From Allacma fusca (lineage: Eukaryota > Arthropoda > Collembola > Symphypleona > Sminthuridae), in contig OX359247.1 in the NCBI GenBank assembly GCA_947179485.1, forward strand, positions 10,826,588 through 10,890,587: a stretch of DNA of 64,000 nt. The letters are read 5' to 3'. The notes below the pieces were generated by a model. That model was not told the origin of the DNA. It did no database searches and worked only from the letters and a program-made list of their open reading frames with translations. Both the position numbers and the translations under genes were made by a program. Below are positions 42,023 to 54,900 of the stretch, one piece after another (position 1 is the stretch's first letter; every line of letters starts with the position of its first letter).

Positions 42023-43987
42023 CAAACATGGGCGCCTGCCTAGATTCTAGACTCTATAATAGGCTAAGGCTCAAGGATGCTGCAAGTTGGGATATAAATC
42101 TAGGCGAGGTTCTAGGCTGGGCAATCACCACTACAATATAGGCTTAGGGACAATCTAGGCTATTCAGATATTTCGCAACAAGCGACTGGGCTATTCAGGC
42201 AGGCTACAAGTTCGTTCGGTTCAAGTAAAGGCTAGGCATTATTGGCGAGCGGAATATTCTCAAAGCACGAATTGGTAAGGGATATGCCACAAATGACGTC
42301 ATGCATTTAGTCACTATTGTCCGTGCATGATTTAACAAGATGTACTCAGTCAGTCCCTTCTTCATAACATGAAGTCATTTTCTGCACCGATTTAACCCAG
42401 ACCATTTGTTACTCTTATTTAAAATCCCGTGCGAGTTTGTAAGATTAAATAACGACCTCAGCATCCAAAGTCATTAGTTCCGCAACTAATTCACAAAGTC
42501 ACCGAGTTATATCGGTAAGTAATATAAGGGACAGAGTAACTGACTCATCTTAGTACTTCTCAACTAAAAGTTATTCAAAAAACATGCCGACTGCGTCATC
42601 TGTCGGAGAAGTATATATAAGCAGTTGTGATATACGTTCTATTTAAATTTCCTCACATCATACGGCTGAGCCGATCTTCAAACAAATAGTTAAACATATA
42701 GTTTTTTACCGAAGGAAATCAAAATGGTCACATATAAACACATGGTAATACCTGCATCATCGGCAGATGGTGCAGTCACCGTTTACCAAACTGAAAAACT
42801 GTAATGGTTCTTATTGCGGACCGATAATATCAAATACGATCCTAAAGTTGGTAGGGTCATCCATCTAATCTAACCTTGGAAAAGTATGTCACATATAAAC
42901 GCACATTTTTATACATCATAGAAATCTATTGATCTATGCATTCTATCGTTTGCTCTCGCAATGGAAAAACCTTGCGATACGATTTTCGCATGAATGGATG
43001 GGTCAATTTTTGACGGGAGGAGCCGTGGGTAATAAATCATTTGATAACGAGACATGCAAACTGTTTGGGTGATTTGAGAGTAAATTGATTCTAAAAAATT
43101 TCCAGGTGAAATTAGTTTTCTATTGTAAAATGTTTTTGTTACATTATTTTAAAATTATTGCCTGAATGAGTGGCCCACTTCAAATTACCTTTGACCTCAT
43201 TGTTAATCTTCTACTTTTATTACGGTTATAACCGATGGCTAATAAGAAAATCTCGACGGTAAAAACAAGGTAAACAAAGCCGATTAATTGTTGCCAGTTA
43301 ATAATGTTTTTCACAAACGAACTCAGTTTTGAATAATAAAGCACCCTGTGGCATTATACAATTCCCATGTATACATACACATGACGTCGTATACAGTCAG
43401 TCAGCCTTCGTTGTGACGAGGAATTATCATGCAGTCAGTCAGTCGTAATTTACCAGATTTTTGGATGACGTCATTTGTGGAACATCCCTAAGGACAGGAT
43501 TACAAGATCTTTGGGAAAACGTTTGCAGAGACGGACTGAGAATGAGGCGGGAATTACTTGATACCAGTAATTACCAGAGTGTATGAACATGTATACCACA
43601 GTACATACATAATGGTCCCGTATTTATTCCCACTGGATTATGTAGTTTATAAAAGAATTAATCAAACCCATACATTGGTGTCCAATTGCATGTGACACTG
43701 CATATGGCTTGCACTATCTAAAACTCACAATTATATCGCCTATATATAGGCTGGCAAAGTGCTGCCAGAAGCTATACAGCAAATATAGGCAGGCAACTTG
43801 CCTGAGGCAAGCAATGCACACTAGGACAGATATAGGCTAATAGGCAGGCAGTGAGAGTACTTGACCCTTGGTATCAAGGCTCTTCTTTTCGTTGAAACAA
43901 CCTATTAACCAGGTTAATAATTTAACCTATATAGGATGGCGATATTTTTTTGAAAGAAAATAGGCAGGCTTTATTTGCCCACCTTTG
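42023..43987. mobile_element. hAT-type element carrying a nested insertion
   Basis: It is flanked by an exact 8-bp duplication ATGTCAAG (42015-42022 and 43988-43995). The ends are CAAACATGGGCGCCTGCC on the left and, on the opposite strand, CAAAGGTGGGCAAATAAAGC on the right, followed there by CTGCCTA. Both arms are rich in TAGGC/AGGCAGGC motifs, which may be subterminal transposase-binding repeats. Without the nested Harbinger-type element (42279-43488) it would be about 0.75 kb. No transposase frame is seen. Confidence 0.85.
42279..43488. mobile_element. PIF/Harbinger-type element nested in a hAT element
   Basis: The left end GGGATATGCCACAAATGACG and the right end (opposite strand GGGATGTTCCACAAATGACG) form terminal inverted repeats. 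A 3-bp TAA duplication flanks them (42276-42278 and 43489-43491). GGG ends with a TWA target are characteristic of PIF/Harbinger. CAGTCAGTCAG-type repeats occur near the right end (43396-43443), with a shorter CAGTCAGTC near the left. A TATATAA motif lies near 42613. No transposase is recognisable, so it is non-autonomous or degenerate. Confidence 0.8.
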
Positions 43988-44172
43988 ATGTCAAGTTTAA
44001 TATTTTGTATAAATTACAAATTATTGCAATCCCAGTTTTCCCATCCACCTTGGTGGATGGCTTGAATGCTAGTCTTATATTATATGGAGTATGTTCATTT
44101 GAATTTTCGCGCCAAATCTACGAGCCAATAAGAAAGCTGCGTCTAATTTAAAAATTAATACAAAAAATAAGA

Positions 44173-44340
44173 GCATATTGTTAAAAAAGAGCAAAAAATA
44201 TAAAAACATCTGCGTAAATAAGTACAAAAAGTAAAAAAGCATATTGTTAAAAAAGAGCAAAAAATATAAAAACATCTGCGTGAATAAGTACAAAAAATAA
44301 AAAAGCATATATTGTAAAAAAGCACAAAAAATAAAAAAGC
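44173..44340. repeat. 66-bp tandem repeat, about 2.5 copies
   Basis: Units starting GCATATTGTTAAAAAAGAGC at 44173 and 44239 repeat with a 66-bp period, and a degenerate third copy starts at 44305. The last unit runs directly into the next terminal-inverted-repeat element. Confidence 0.85.
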
Positions 44341-44350
44341 ATCCTCTCTA

Positions 44351-44545
44351 CTAAATTCAAAGAGTGGACAGTTTTCGTCTTTGTCTTGGTGTAATGCGGA
44401 TTTGAAATTTTACGCGCGCTAAGTGAATTATTAAAATTATTTTTAAAACAATTTGAATTAATTATTAAAGAATTATACAGTAGCAATGGCGGCGACATTG
44501 TCACGGACAGCCATTTACCACCAAGACGGCACACTCTTTCAAATT
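44351..44545. mobile_element. Terminal-inverted-repeat element, copy 2
   Basis: A short (about 195 bp) relative of the element at 41539. The left end is CTAAATTCAAAGAGTGGACA and the right end is CACACTCTTTCAAATTA. It shares the internal GTCTTGGTGTAATGCGG-like and GGCGGCGACATTGTCACGG blocks. Confidence 0.7.
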
Positions 44546-44579
44546 AAAGGAAAGAATTTGTTTTTTAATTAAAAGATGA

Positions 44580-44755
44580 ATTATTAAAGCCGGATACAGT
44601 AGCAACGGCGGCGAAATGGTCACGGGTAGCCATTCAGTAGCAAGACGGCCCACTCATTCAAATTAGTATTTCTAAACAAATTTAAAAAATAAACTATTAA
44701 AGCATTTTACAATAGCAAGGGCGGTGACATTGTCACGGTCAGCCGTCCCGGGGTC
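44580..44755. repeat. Repeated right-end fragments of the TIR family
   Basis: Two further truncated copies of the right-end block (GCAACGGCGGCGAAATGGTC and GCAAGGGCGGTGACATTGTC) follow copy 2 in the same orientation, about 100 bp apart. They look like a local tandem duplication of one end. Confidence 0.65.
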
Positions 44756-44759
44756 TTGC

Positions 44760-45948
44760 GACGTGAGACCTTTGGGCTTTCTTAATAATTACTATAATTT
44801 AACGTAAGCTTTGTTGTGACGATGAAAAATTCTCAAGGAAAAGTTTGGAAACAGTTGATATTTATGTATCGAAGCCAATGTTTTCACATGGTCAATTGTA
44901 TGTTGCATTTTCGAAAAATCAAAAATAAAGATTAAGGTCATTGTAAATGACACTGCAGAAAGGTGAAGGAACCTACACAAGTAATTGTGTATTTAAAGAA
45001 GTTGTGTAATAGAATATAGTCATACGAAATTGTATTTCAGAATCAAACATGATTATTTAAAACATATTCGATAAAAAAATCCCTTCAACAATACAATTTT
45101 AATACTAGCGGATCAAGTAGTTATACTGTTGGCGTTGTTATTGGGAAATGGAGGTTATCTACCGACGTAGGTGGTGGCTTGATCCGCTTAAAGAGAATCT
45201 TATATTCGCTAGGGTTTTAACAGGAAGGGCGGAAGGGGACATCATGTTTCTTTCCCAAGTTACACTAATTTCAAATCAGGGTGATACCCGTTTGTTTTAT
45301 TATGAAAGTAGGCATTTGGTTATCAAAACCGTTTACTCATGGTCAGCTCTGTGTAGAATTTTTTAGAGCGACCTCTCAATACAGTGTAAAAACTATATGT
45401 CGACAAAAATGAGGATCAGGGGGAACTACTGGGTGAATGGACTGGTATTTATAGAGTTAATTGTGTGGAGCCCGAAATATTATAAACTTTGCAGAGCTAC
45501 ATATAGAAGGAACGCTAAAGTAAAAATTGTCGACACTAAGCATCAAAGCAAAATACTTGATGACAGAAATGAAACGTTTACAATAAATATTGTTTTAAAA
45601 AAGTTTTTAATCGTTAAATTTACTGATTTGTAAAAATGTATGCGGGACCAACTCCCAGCCGCGGTCCAGGGATCAAACATGGGACATGCACAGGGGCCTT
45701 AGTTTGAAGTTCCACAGTGCACTCAACCATGATTTTTTCAAGTGTTTATCGATTTTTAGCATTTTAATTGACTTTTATTATGCTATCTATCTAGACTATT
45801 ATCACGCAGGTTTTAATATGTTACAACAAGCCAAGATGTCAAGCAAATCTCCCTGCGGAGCAGGGCTTTTACTAGTTTACTTTTATAAAATCTGGAAAGG
45901 CACTATTAAGTAGTTAAGCAAACAACCACAATCTATAAAAATAAAAAC
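44760..45948. other. Upstream region of DUF229 copy 2
   Basis: No gene is recognised; short open frames here look random. The part nearest 45949 should hold the promoter and 5' untranslated region of the second DUF229 gene. Confidence 0.45.
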
Positions 45949-48900
45949 ATGAGACGTATAAATATTTCGAGGAGGATACTAAAATATTCCTGGCTTTACG
46001 CAGCAGTTGCCATACTATTTCTGGTTACCTACGTCTACCATCACATTAGTAGTAGTACCCACCAAAACTACTCCCTGCTTAAAAATGTACGTACGCCATA
46101 ACCAGAATATATCATGCTATTTTAAATGTAATGTTAGTGAATTTGTTTTTGAAATTTCCGTAAAAATGTTAAGCAGTAAATTTTTGTGTAAAACATAAGG
46201 AGGATTACGATTTCCATTCCACCATGTCTACTACCTTAACTCCCGATATAAACTTTGGTTTTGTAACTGTATTATTAGCTTTTGTGCAATCAATTACATC
46301 TCGAAGAATTGGGTGGGGAGTGGGTTTTGGGGATGTGATCAGAAAAATCTGCCTGGAGAACAGTTATTAGTATTGTTAGGTATGTATATAGAAATTACAT
46401 AAATTAGTTAAGTCTCACATGAATAATCAATTAAGTTGTGAAATACACAACCATAGGTTAAGTCAGTTCAAAGTTACTTCAACACTTATTGTAAAGGTGC
46501 AAAGTAAGCACTTCCCATCGGCTAAAGCCGACGAGTGTCAACGTCCCGTTACATCCGTTATGATGTAACGTCTAGACTTAAGATTGTAAAAATAGGCTCA
46601 AGTAGCCACTTGTTAAGTTTAAGATTCTTCCAGACTCTCCAGTGAATAACTGAGAGTCATTCCAGTATCACCTAATTTTAGTTGTTAATCTTCATTTCCT
46701 TTTCCTTTTGATTTCAATTATTAAATAAAAGCAATTAGTCTTCGGATTAATAGAAAATCACAATCAATCGTTTATTCATAATCATCCCTTCCATCAGCAC
46801 GATTCCCAATTATTTACAATTTCTTGACAATTACATAAGTAAATAATCCAGGAGTTAGGATTTCATGGTATGACCATAACCTACTCTTTCATGGTGGCCT
46901 TTGTAAAACATTGCCAAAATTTTATTGCCCTGGCAATGCTCCCGAATTACTCTCAATTATCACTCCCCTTGGGAAACAATCGATTTACTTTAAGAATTGA
47001 TTTCATTACCAGGCAAGTTTGAATAATGTGTCATATTTCGTGAGAATTTTTGAGCTTTACAGTTTTGGCCACGCAGAGGTTACATTCCTGCATTTTTGAC
47101 GTTGCAACACGCACAGCTCATTCGGGACTACCCCCAGGGGAGTCAACCGTTATTGACTGTGACCGGTCGAAGAACCCCTCGTAAGTTTTTATTGATAAAC
47201 GGGGTTATTATTTCTTGTCCACGGAAGGCAGACGGATTTACCTGCGCTTCACCGACCGATGCCCTGAGGATTTGGGTATACTCAACGGACAGCCACGGAG
47301 CTCGTGCCGTTCCCACCTCACCCAGGAGGAATTTCATATAGTAAATACACAGTATTAAGTTTCATATCCATGAACCACCGTCACGGTACGTACATACTTA
47401 CGTTATAATTTATGTCCGATAAAAAGAAGCCCTCAGCATCCAAACCAGACCCTAAACCTTCTACAAGTAGAGTCACTCGTAAAAATTCTGACCCTGATTT
47501 AAAAGACGCCTCTGAATTAGCAAAAGTCTTACAACAAGCAAAAGCGAAAGCAAAAGCTACCACTAGCACTAGTAAAAAGCCCAAGCCTCAGCCGATACCA
47601 CCTCCAATCTTATCTACACCGCCCGTTCCTCCAATAGTTCCGCCCGCACAAGCTTCACCTCCACGAACTCCAAGTCCACAATATTCTACCCCTCCAGGTA
47701 CACCTCCACCGATTTCTTTACCCCCCCCACCACCACCACCATTACCAGTTCTTTCGCTCGTTACTCCTCCCACACGCATTGTTCCGTCTTTAAAACGGCA
47801 AATTACCAAGGCCCGCAAACGACAAAATTTTTATCAAATAAACCCTCATAAACGTCCTCGCACAGTAAAATTTTTCAATATGGCTGCTGCTGCTGCTGCT
47901 GCTAACCCTGTTAATGTTACAGTCAACACTGCTCCCATTCATTCTATAGTTGATTTTCAAAAGATTAAACAATTCCTTCCAGCAACTCATGATGTTCATG
48001 ATTTTATTATTGACGTTCAACGTGTCGTGGCCCAATACCAATGGGATTGGCCCACCCTCCAAGGACACACTCCCAATTTGTTAGCCCGTGACCCCTTTCA
48101 ATGGCTCCAAACACAACTCGCAATAGCACCACCCGCTATTGTTAGTATTGATACATTCTTCACAGCCCTCCGTGAACGTTATGCAAAACCTCGACAGGTT
48201 TATCTCAATCAATTAATTTCCCGCAAGCAAAAAGATAATGAAACGAGTGCCAAGTTTTTGTATGATGTTGATAGTATTTGCACTCGCTATGACCCAACAA
48301 TGAGTCAACCTGACCGTGTTGCTTGGGGAATGGAAGGCCTCCTTCCCAAGTACAAATCTGCAGCGGCAGGTTTCCCATTTACTAGCATTGCTGCTCTCGT
48401 TCGTTTTTGCGAACAACGAGAATTTGCTGATACAACTGCTGGCCCTTCAGATATGGCTGCAAAAGTTAAGTCTTTGGAAGAAACCATCCAAAAACTTACC
48501 TTGTCTGATGCGCCTAATGCCCAAGCTAATTTTGCTTTTGTCCCTGGCCGCGGACGAGGTCGTGGCAATGGCCGCGGCAATTCCCACAATAATAATAATA
48601 ATCACCGCGGTAACCAAGGCAACATTCACCAACCAGTTCCCCATCAGCCCAGAGGTAATAACAATAATAACAACAATAATAGAGGACAGGCTCAGAACCC
48701 CCATAAAGGCATGCAATGTTATAATTGTAATAAGTTTGGTCACATCAGTCGTGACTGCCGTTCGGGAAACCAACAGAGGGGGCCCAACCAGCGTGGTCAG
48801 GGTCCCCGCCCGAACTTTCGGAACAACAATTTCCGCGGAAACAACAATGGCTTCCGCAACAATCAACAGAACAACGGCAACAATCGCCGGAACGATCAAA

Positions 48901-51900
48901 ATGCCCACAGATTGGAAATTTCATTCAATCCCAATCCGCCCCAAACCAATCAAACTCCCCAGAATCACTTTGCGAATCTTCAATATCCCTCCATAACTTA
49001 CCCACAATAAACCTGTCACCCGCTTCATCAATGTGCCCATACATTATGTGCTATTTTGATGATGTTTCCATCGATGCGTTAATTGATACAGGAGCTTCTC
49101 ATAATTTAATACAAAAGAATCACATCCCCTCCAGTGCAGTCATCACTCCTTGCCCACAAAGATTTGTTATCACAGCGGATAAGGCTCGCATTCCTACGTC
49201 CCATATAGCCTCGTTAACGTTCCGACTTGATAACTACTTTTACACAACAGAAGCCCATGTCCTTGAAACGCTATCTCCTCCACTCATTCTTGGCTGTAAG
49301 TTTATTATACAATTTGACTTTCATATACATCTGAACTCCAACTCTCTATACAACTCTCACGTATGTCATTACTTTCGTAAGCATGCATACTCAGCCACTT
49401 GCTCATCTGAGTGCGGCTGTTCCTCTCCCGTCAAAACATTATTTACTATCCAACTTCCCCCTCGACACCAAATGTATGTACCTACTACTCCACTACACAC
49501 GTCTCACACGACATTTTTCAACCCTCATCCACTCATCGAAAAACAATACAAAGTAATTTTTCCTCCAGTCATCAACCCAGCGAAAAATGTTTTGCTGGCC
49601 ACAAACATTTCCACATCTACCCAGATTATTCCCGCTGATACTCTTTTAGGTCATGCTCAACGCTATGATTTTACCCAAAGCTTAAACACAGCTCCGGTAA
49701 TTCCTCACAATCCCACCCCTTTTACTCCTGAACAAATTCAATCCTTAAATATTAATCCCAAATTAAGGCCAGCTGAACGCGCCTCGATCATTAGTCTCCT
49801 TAATAAATATTCATATTTATTTGCATGGACACTTATGGATCTTCAAGTTTGCACCCTGCCCCCCATGCGAATTAAATTAAATTCTGACACTCCAGTTCAG
49901 GCTAAACCCTACCGCTTGAGCACCACGGAGCGTGAGATTTTAAAGCAAGAATTAGATAAATTAATTCAAGCAGGTATAATTGTTCCCTGTGAAAATTCCA
50001 ATTATTCCACCCCTGTATTTTTAGTTCGCCAGAAACTGGGTAAATGGCGACTCGTCTGTGATTTCCAAAAATTAAATAAAATCACAATAGACGAAATTTT
50101 CCCTCTCCCAAGGATTGATGACTTGCTTTTTCAGTTACGAAATGCTGCGTATTTTTCCCCTTTAGATTTATTTAGCGGTTATTACCAAGCCCTCATCCAC
50201 CCGGATGATCAGCATTTAACTGCTATTGTCACTGAATTCGGACTATATATGTACCTACGTGTATGTTTTGGTCTGAAAAATGCCCCCGCCTACTTTCAAA
50301 GGCTAGCTGCTCGTACTCTCGGTACTTTAAGATACACACACGCTGTATCTTATATTGATGACATTATACCCTATAGTAAAGACTTTCCCTCTCACCTGGT
50401 CGCAATAGAACTTGTATTTCAGCGCTTAGCTAAAGTTAATTTTCGCATGAATCCCAAAAAGTGTTTCTTTGGTATGCAAGAACATGTAGTGTTTGGATTC
50501 TTTTTGTCCCAAAAAGGTCTATCTACTGAATCAGCTAAAGTAGCTGCAATTATGGAACAGCCCAAACCTATTAATTTAGAAACTCTACGAAAATTTTTAG
50601 GCACTATAGGCTATTATCGCAGATTTATTTGGAACTTTGCTCAAATAGCTGCTCCTCTCCAAGGATTATTGAAGAAACATTCACTATATCATTGGAGCCC
50701 GGACTGTGATAAGGCATTTTTGACTCTCAAAAATGCGCTATGCACAGCTCCGGTACTTAGGCATTATGACCCTACACTCCCGTGTATTTTATATACGGAC
50801 GCAAGTAATTTAGCCATAGCTGGCATTTTACATCAACAATTTGAGGATGGTGAACACCCTATTTATTTTATTTCTAGAGCTTTGACTCCAGCCGAGAAAA
50901 ATTGGGGTGTTACCGAAAAAGAATGTTTAGCTGTGGTATTTGCCACACGAAAGCTTCGAGAATTTTTATACCTCAAACCTTTCATAATTGTTACTGACCA
51001 CCATGCTTTATGTTATTTAAAATGCCAACGTAACCCCACCGCCAGACTCACGCGTATGGCTGTGATTTTAGAACATTTTCGCTATGTAATTAGGTATAAG
51101 AAAGGTACCCTCCATAGGAACGTAGATGGTGTCTCACGATGCCCCTACGCTCTTTCCACTACAAAAGACACGGAAGATGATCTTACAATTCCAGGTCTTT
51201 CAGCCCAATCTACACCATCCAAACCCACTCCACTCCCAGCGATACCTCTCATTAATCCTGCCGATTTAAAGCATGCTCAAGCCATTGATCATACTTTAAA
51301 TAAATTATTGCAGAAAAAGCGCTCAAAGTTAATTCCCAATGATGATGGTATTTATTTTATTCAATTTAATCCCCGCAACCCTAAACTTTTAGTCATCCCT
51401 AAAGCTATGATTCCCATCGTGTTACAAAATGCTCACAATCATCCCCTTGGTGGTCATTTAAATTTTCAAAGGACTTTGGCACGTCTCCGTCCATTTTATT
51501 GGTGGAGATCAATTACCTCAGACACATTTAAGCACTGTACTCATTGCCCAGAATGCCAAAGTCGCCAGCACCTTACCAAATTACGTATGGACAGTCTGAA
51601 AAACATTCCCATAAAAATTCCAGCAAGCACATACGCTATGGATTTATTAGGCCCCTTTCGTGAAACTCCGAGAGGCAATAAATATGTACTCGTCCTCACC
51701 GACTTGTTTACCAAATGGGTACATACCTCACTTCTTCCAAACAGAGAAGCTGCTCATATAGCCATGCATTTGGAATCTTTTATTTTAACATTTCCAGGCA
51801 TGTCTATATTAATTTCCGACGGAGCTGCGGAGTTTAAATCTGCAACTCTACAAGACTTATTAAAACGGTTTAATATTACACATAATGTAAGTATGCCCTT

Positions 51901-54900
51901 TCACCCCCGCTCTCACGGAATTGTAGAGAGATTAAATCAAACTCTCGCAATTATGCTCAGCAAATTTGTTTCGGCCAATCAGTTAGATTGGGACATTTTT
52001 GTACCGTATGTAATTACTGCATATAATACTTCCGAGCATTCAGTTACAAAAATTTCCCCTTTTCAAGCATTCTTCGGTAGAGCTCCTCCAGCCCCTCTAC
52101 TCAACTCCATTCCAAATACACTTTTACAAATGACTCAGCTCAGCGCTTCTCAGGTCAAAATTATGCATCAAAGAATATCCCAGTTAATTAAAAAGGCTCA
52201 ATTACAAGCCAAAGAACGATTTGATGCTATGTATCAACCCTTAGAGTTTAAAGTTGGTTCCCACGTTCGATTTTATCTCCCTCAGCGAAAAATAGGTTTG
52301 TCTGACAAACTTCTTTGTCGTTGGGTTGGACCTTATACCATAACTTATATTGATAAGAACAATAATGCTGACTTAGTTTTAACCTTTCCCTCTACTAAGC
52401 TTAGACCTAGTATTAAGTGTCACCTCTCCCAACTCAAGCTCATAAAAATTGATTTGGGGGATGGCATTATTCATCCCGAGTATGTATATACTACGGAAGA
52501 CCAGCACGAATTTGACGCTTGGTTGACACAAATTCCCTCCGACACCCCAGACTCCGGTTCCTCTCTCCCTTCTCCCATCCGTAAAGCTTCTACACGTCCT
52601 TCACGCAAAATGAAACTACAACCGTCCACTTCTTCTGAAGACAGTCCAGTTAAGCGTTTAACTTCTCCTCCTCCAAACTTCTCGCCACAAACTTCTGGTT
52701 ATCACTCCACAAAGCTAAAATCAATTCTCAAATCGCCCCAACCAATTGATACGAATCATCCACTTCGACGTTCCATACGTTTACGAAATAAAACAAAGAA
52801 AGTTACATTTTCCCATGTCTGACCATAATGACCAGCAACAATCCCCAGTCCCCGCCTGTGTACCCTTATGTGCCAGGCATTGTCCAGTACCCGACAACTC
52901 TGGGTATCAATCCTGCTATCCGCCTCTCCGACAACCCATGGACGGAACTGATCAAAGTTTATCTCCCCGGCACCCCGGACACACTCATCTGTTGCCCGGT
53001 ATCAATCTGCACAGTTCAGATATTTCCATATCAATTTGCCGACGCGTCTGGGAACGAACTACATTGTTACGACTCCTCAATTCCTATTCTCAAGAGGACC
53101 TTCCGCCATGTTGCTGTCGGAATTGTATTACCAGACCAAATTCCCTCTCTTCTGGACCAGTTGAGCGCAACATACTTCCAAGCCACAGTGAAACAATCAC
53201 AGATGTGGAACGAATTTCTTCTTCAACTGCGAGACGCCCCACCGAATTACGTCTCAGCGACGCCCGTTATTTCCATCGATCCGCAGATTCGGTTCGAACA
53301 AATATCTCGGGCATGGTTGGAATCAGCCAACACTTGTGCCATCCAAACCCGTGGATCCAATTGGGTCAAGAAACACGGGCCTCGTCAAGGCCCAACTCTG
53401 ACATTGCCTCAACAACTACTAACAACTGCTCCACCGGACCCCATTCAAAACCCTCTCGCCCAGCCGCCTCAACAAGGCCCTGTACATATACATTCACTTC
53501 CGAAAGTGACTTCACCGGAAGTGATGACGACAGTTTGCCAAACTCGCCCTCTCCCAACTCTGACGCCCGGCCCCCCGCCAACGACTCATATGATGACTGG
53601 TACGACGCATGTCAAGCCGCCGCAGCAATGGACTCCGACGACTGGGACGGTGATCGACCTCAGACCCCAACCGATAATGGAAACCATACAACTCACTCCT
53701 CTCCATCAACCTCACCGAATCTACCCGGAACTCGTTCTCAACGAACAAGGGGAATTTGTGGAAGCCCCGTCAACTTTTCAACCTTGATAATTATGATTTT
53801 TCTTTTTATTTTCGCCTGTGAAAGTGCTCCACTCGGTATTTGGGGAAGCCTCCCCAACCTCTCCAAAATCACAGGTGCCGGAACCAAACTCAACATGGCC
53901 CGGACCAATTCAATGCATAAAATGGTACCCCTTCAACGGTCAGTCAGTATCCAATCATTACCTTCCATGGCTCAAAACGGTAACAAAAATTTTGATCTTC
54001 CCATGCAGGCTGCACCTGCCAAGAAAAATAATGCAGTCAAGGTTATGGCTGCTGGAGCTGCTCTTATGGTAGCCCCACCAATTATTACTAAAATCTTGGA
54101 TTTTATTCCTTCTCGCTCCAACACCTTTCCGGAAATTCCTAAAATTGACTCTGAAACCCTACCTCCTCCTCCGCCCACTCCTTCCCCACTCGAAAAACGA
54201 CTTTTGATAAATTCACCAATAACGCTTGACGATTATAACGATGATACTTTAAAGCCATTCAAAGTTGTTAATACTTATGATGCTAACATAACACAAATGT
54301 TAGAAGAATGGAAATCTATTCATAATTCTTTTCTCTCTTTACAGAATAAGAAGGATGAGCCCGGCCAGACAGTTACTCTCACCACTACCCTCTCTCCGCC
54401 TGTACATGCTAAGCAAACGGCACCGGAACCCATTCTTCCCGCTCTTCCGGTTCCAAAGATGGAAATCGGCGTTGGCGAGGGCGATTCCCAAGTTCTCCTC
54501 CGTATTTTTACATTGTCAAGTACTGCTCTTTCAACCATTATTGGTTTTGGTTTAATTATATATGGTCTATATTGTTATTACCGGTATCGTCAAAGAACCC
54601 GTCAGAACTCCCGAATCTCTCATGCCCTACCCAGCGCCTACTTCATCAATAATCCCCGCCCACACAACAATGACCCGTACCCACCCATTGTGGCCCTCAA
54701 CAATTTATCCAACCAGCTGTCTGCCCGGACTCCAGCCTAGTTTTAAGTTCACTTTGATTTTATAACGATAGGTTGTACTAATACAATATTGATTTTACAC
54801 CTGTTTTCACCTTCGCCTTAAATGATTACAGTATGTGTACTAGCTTGTAAAGAAAAACACAAAAATAATTTTTTTTTTGAACTATCTCTTCTTTATTCTA

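Noticed and set aside
44075-44534. Minus-strand Phe/Leu-rich frames resembling membrane proteins
   Set aside because: They translate the A-rich 66-bp tandem repeat and the adjoining TIR element.
47096-47341. Short frame in the retrotransposon leader
   Set aside because: Between the LTR and gag, with no recognisable domain and an opposite-strand frame of similar length. More likely untranslated leader.
48316-48996. Second long frame overlapping gag, and opposite-strand frames at 48447-48908
   Set aside because: Hydrophobic Ile/Thr-rich shadows of the Asn/Arg/Gly-rich gag tail, with no independent start context or domain.
52746-53792. Long open frame overlapping the pol end and all of ORF3 in the ORF4 frame
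   Set aside because: Most of it has the Ser/Pro/Arg/Cys-rich look of an off-frame translation of C-rich DNA. ORF3 in the other frame starts right after pol and looks more protein-like. A short acidic stretch before ORF4 might still be used, so I mention it only under ORF4.
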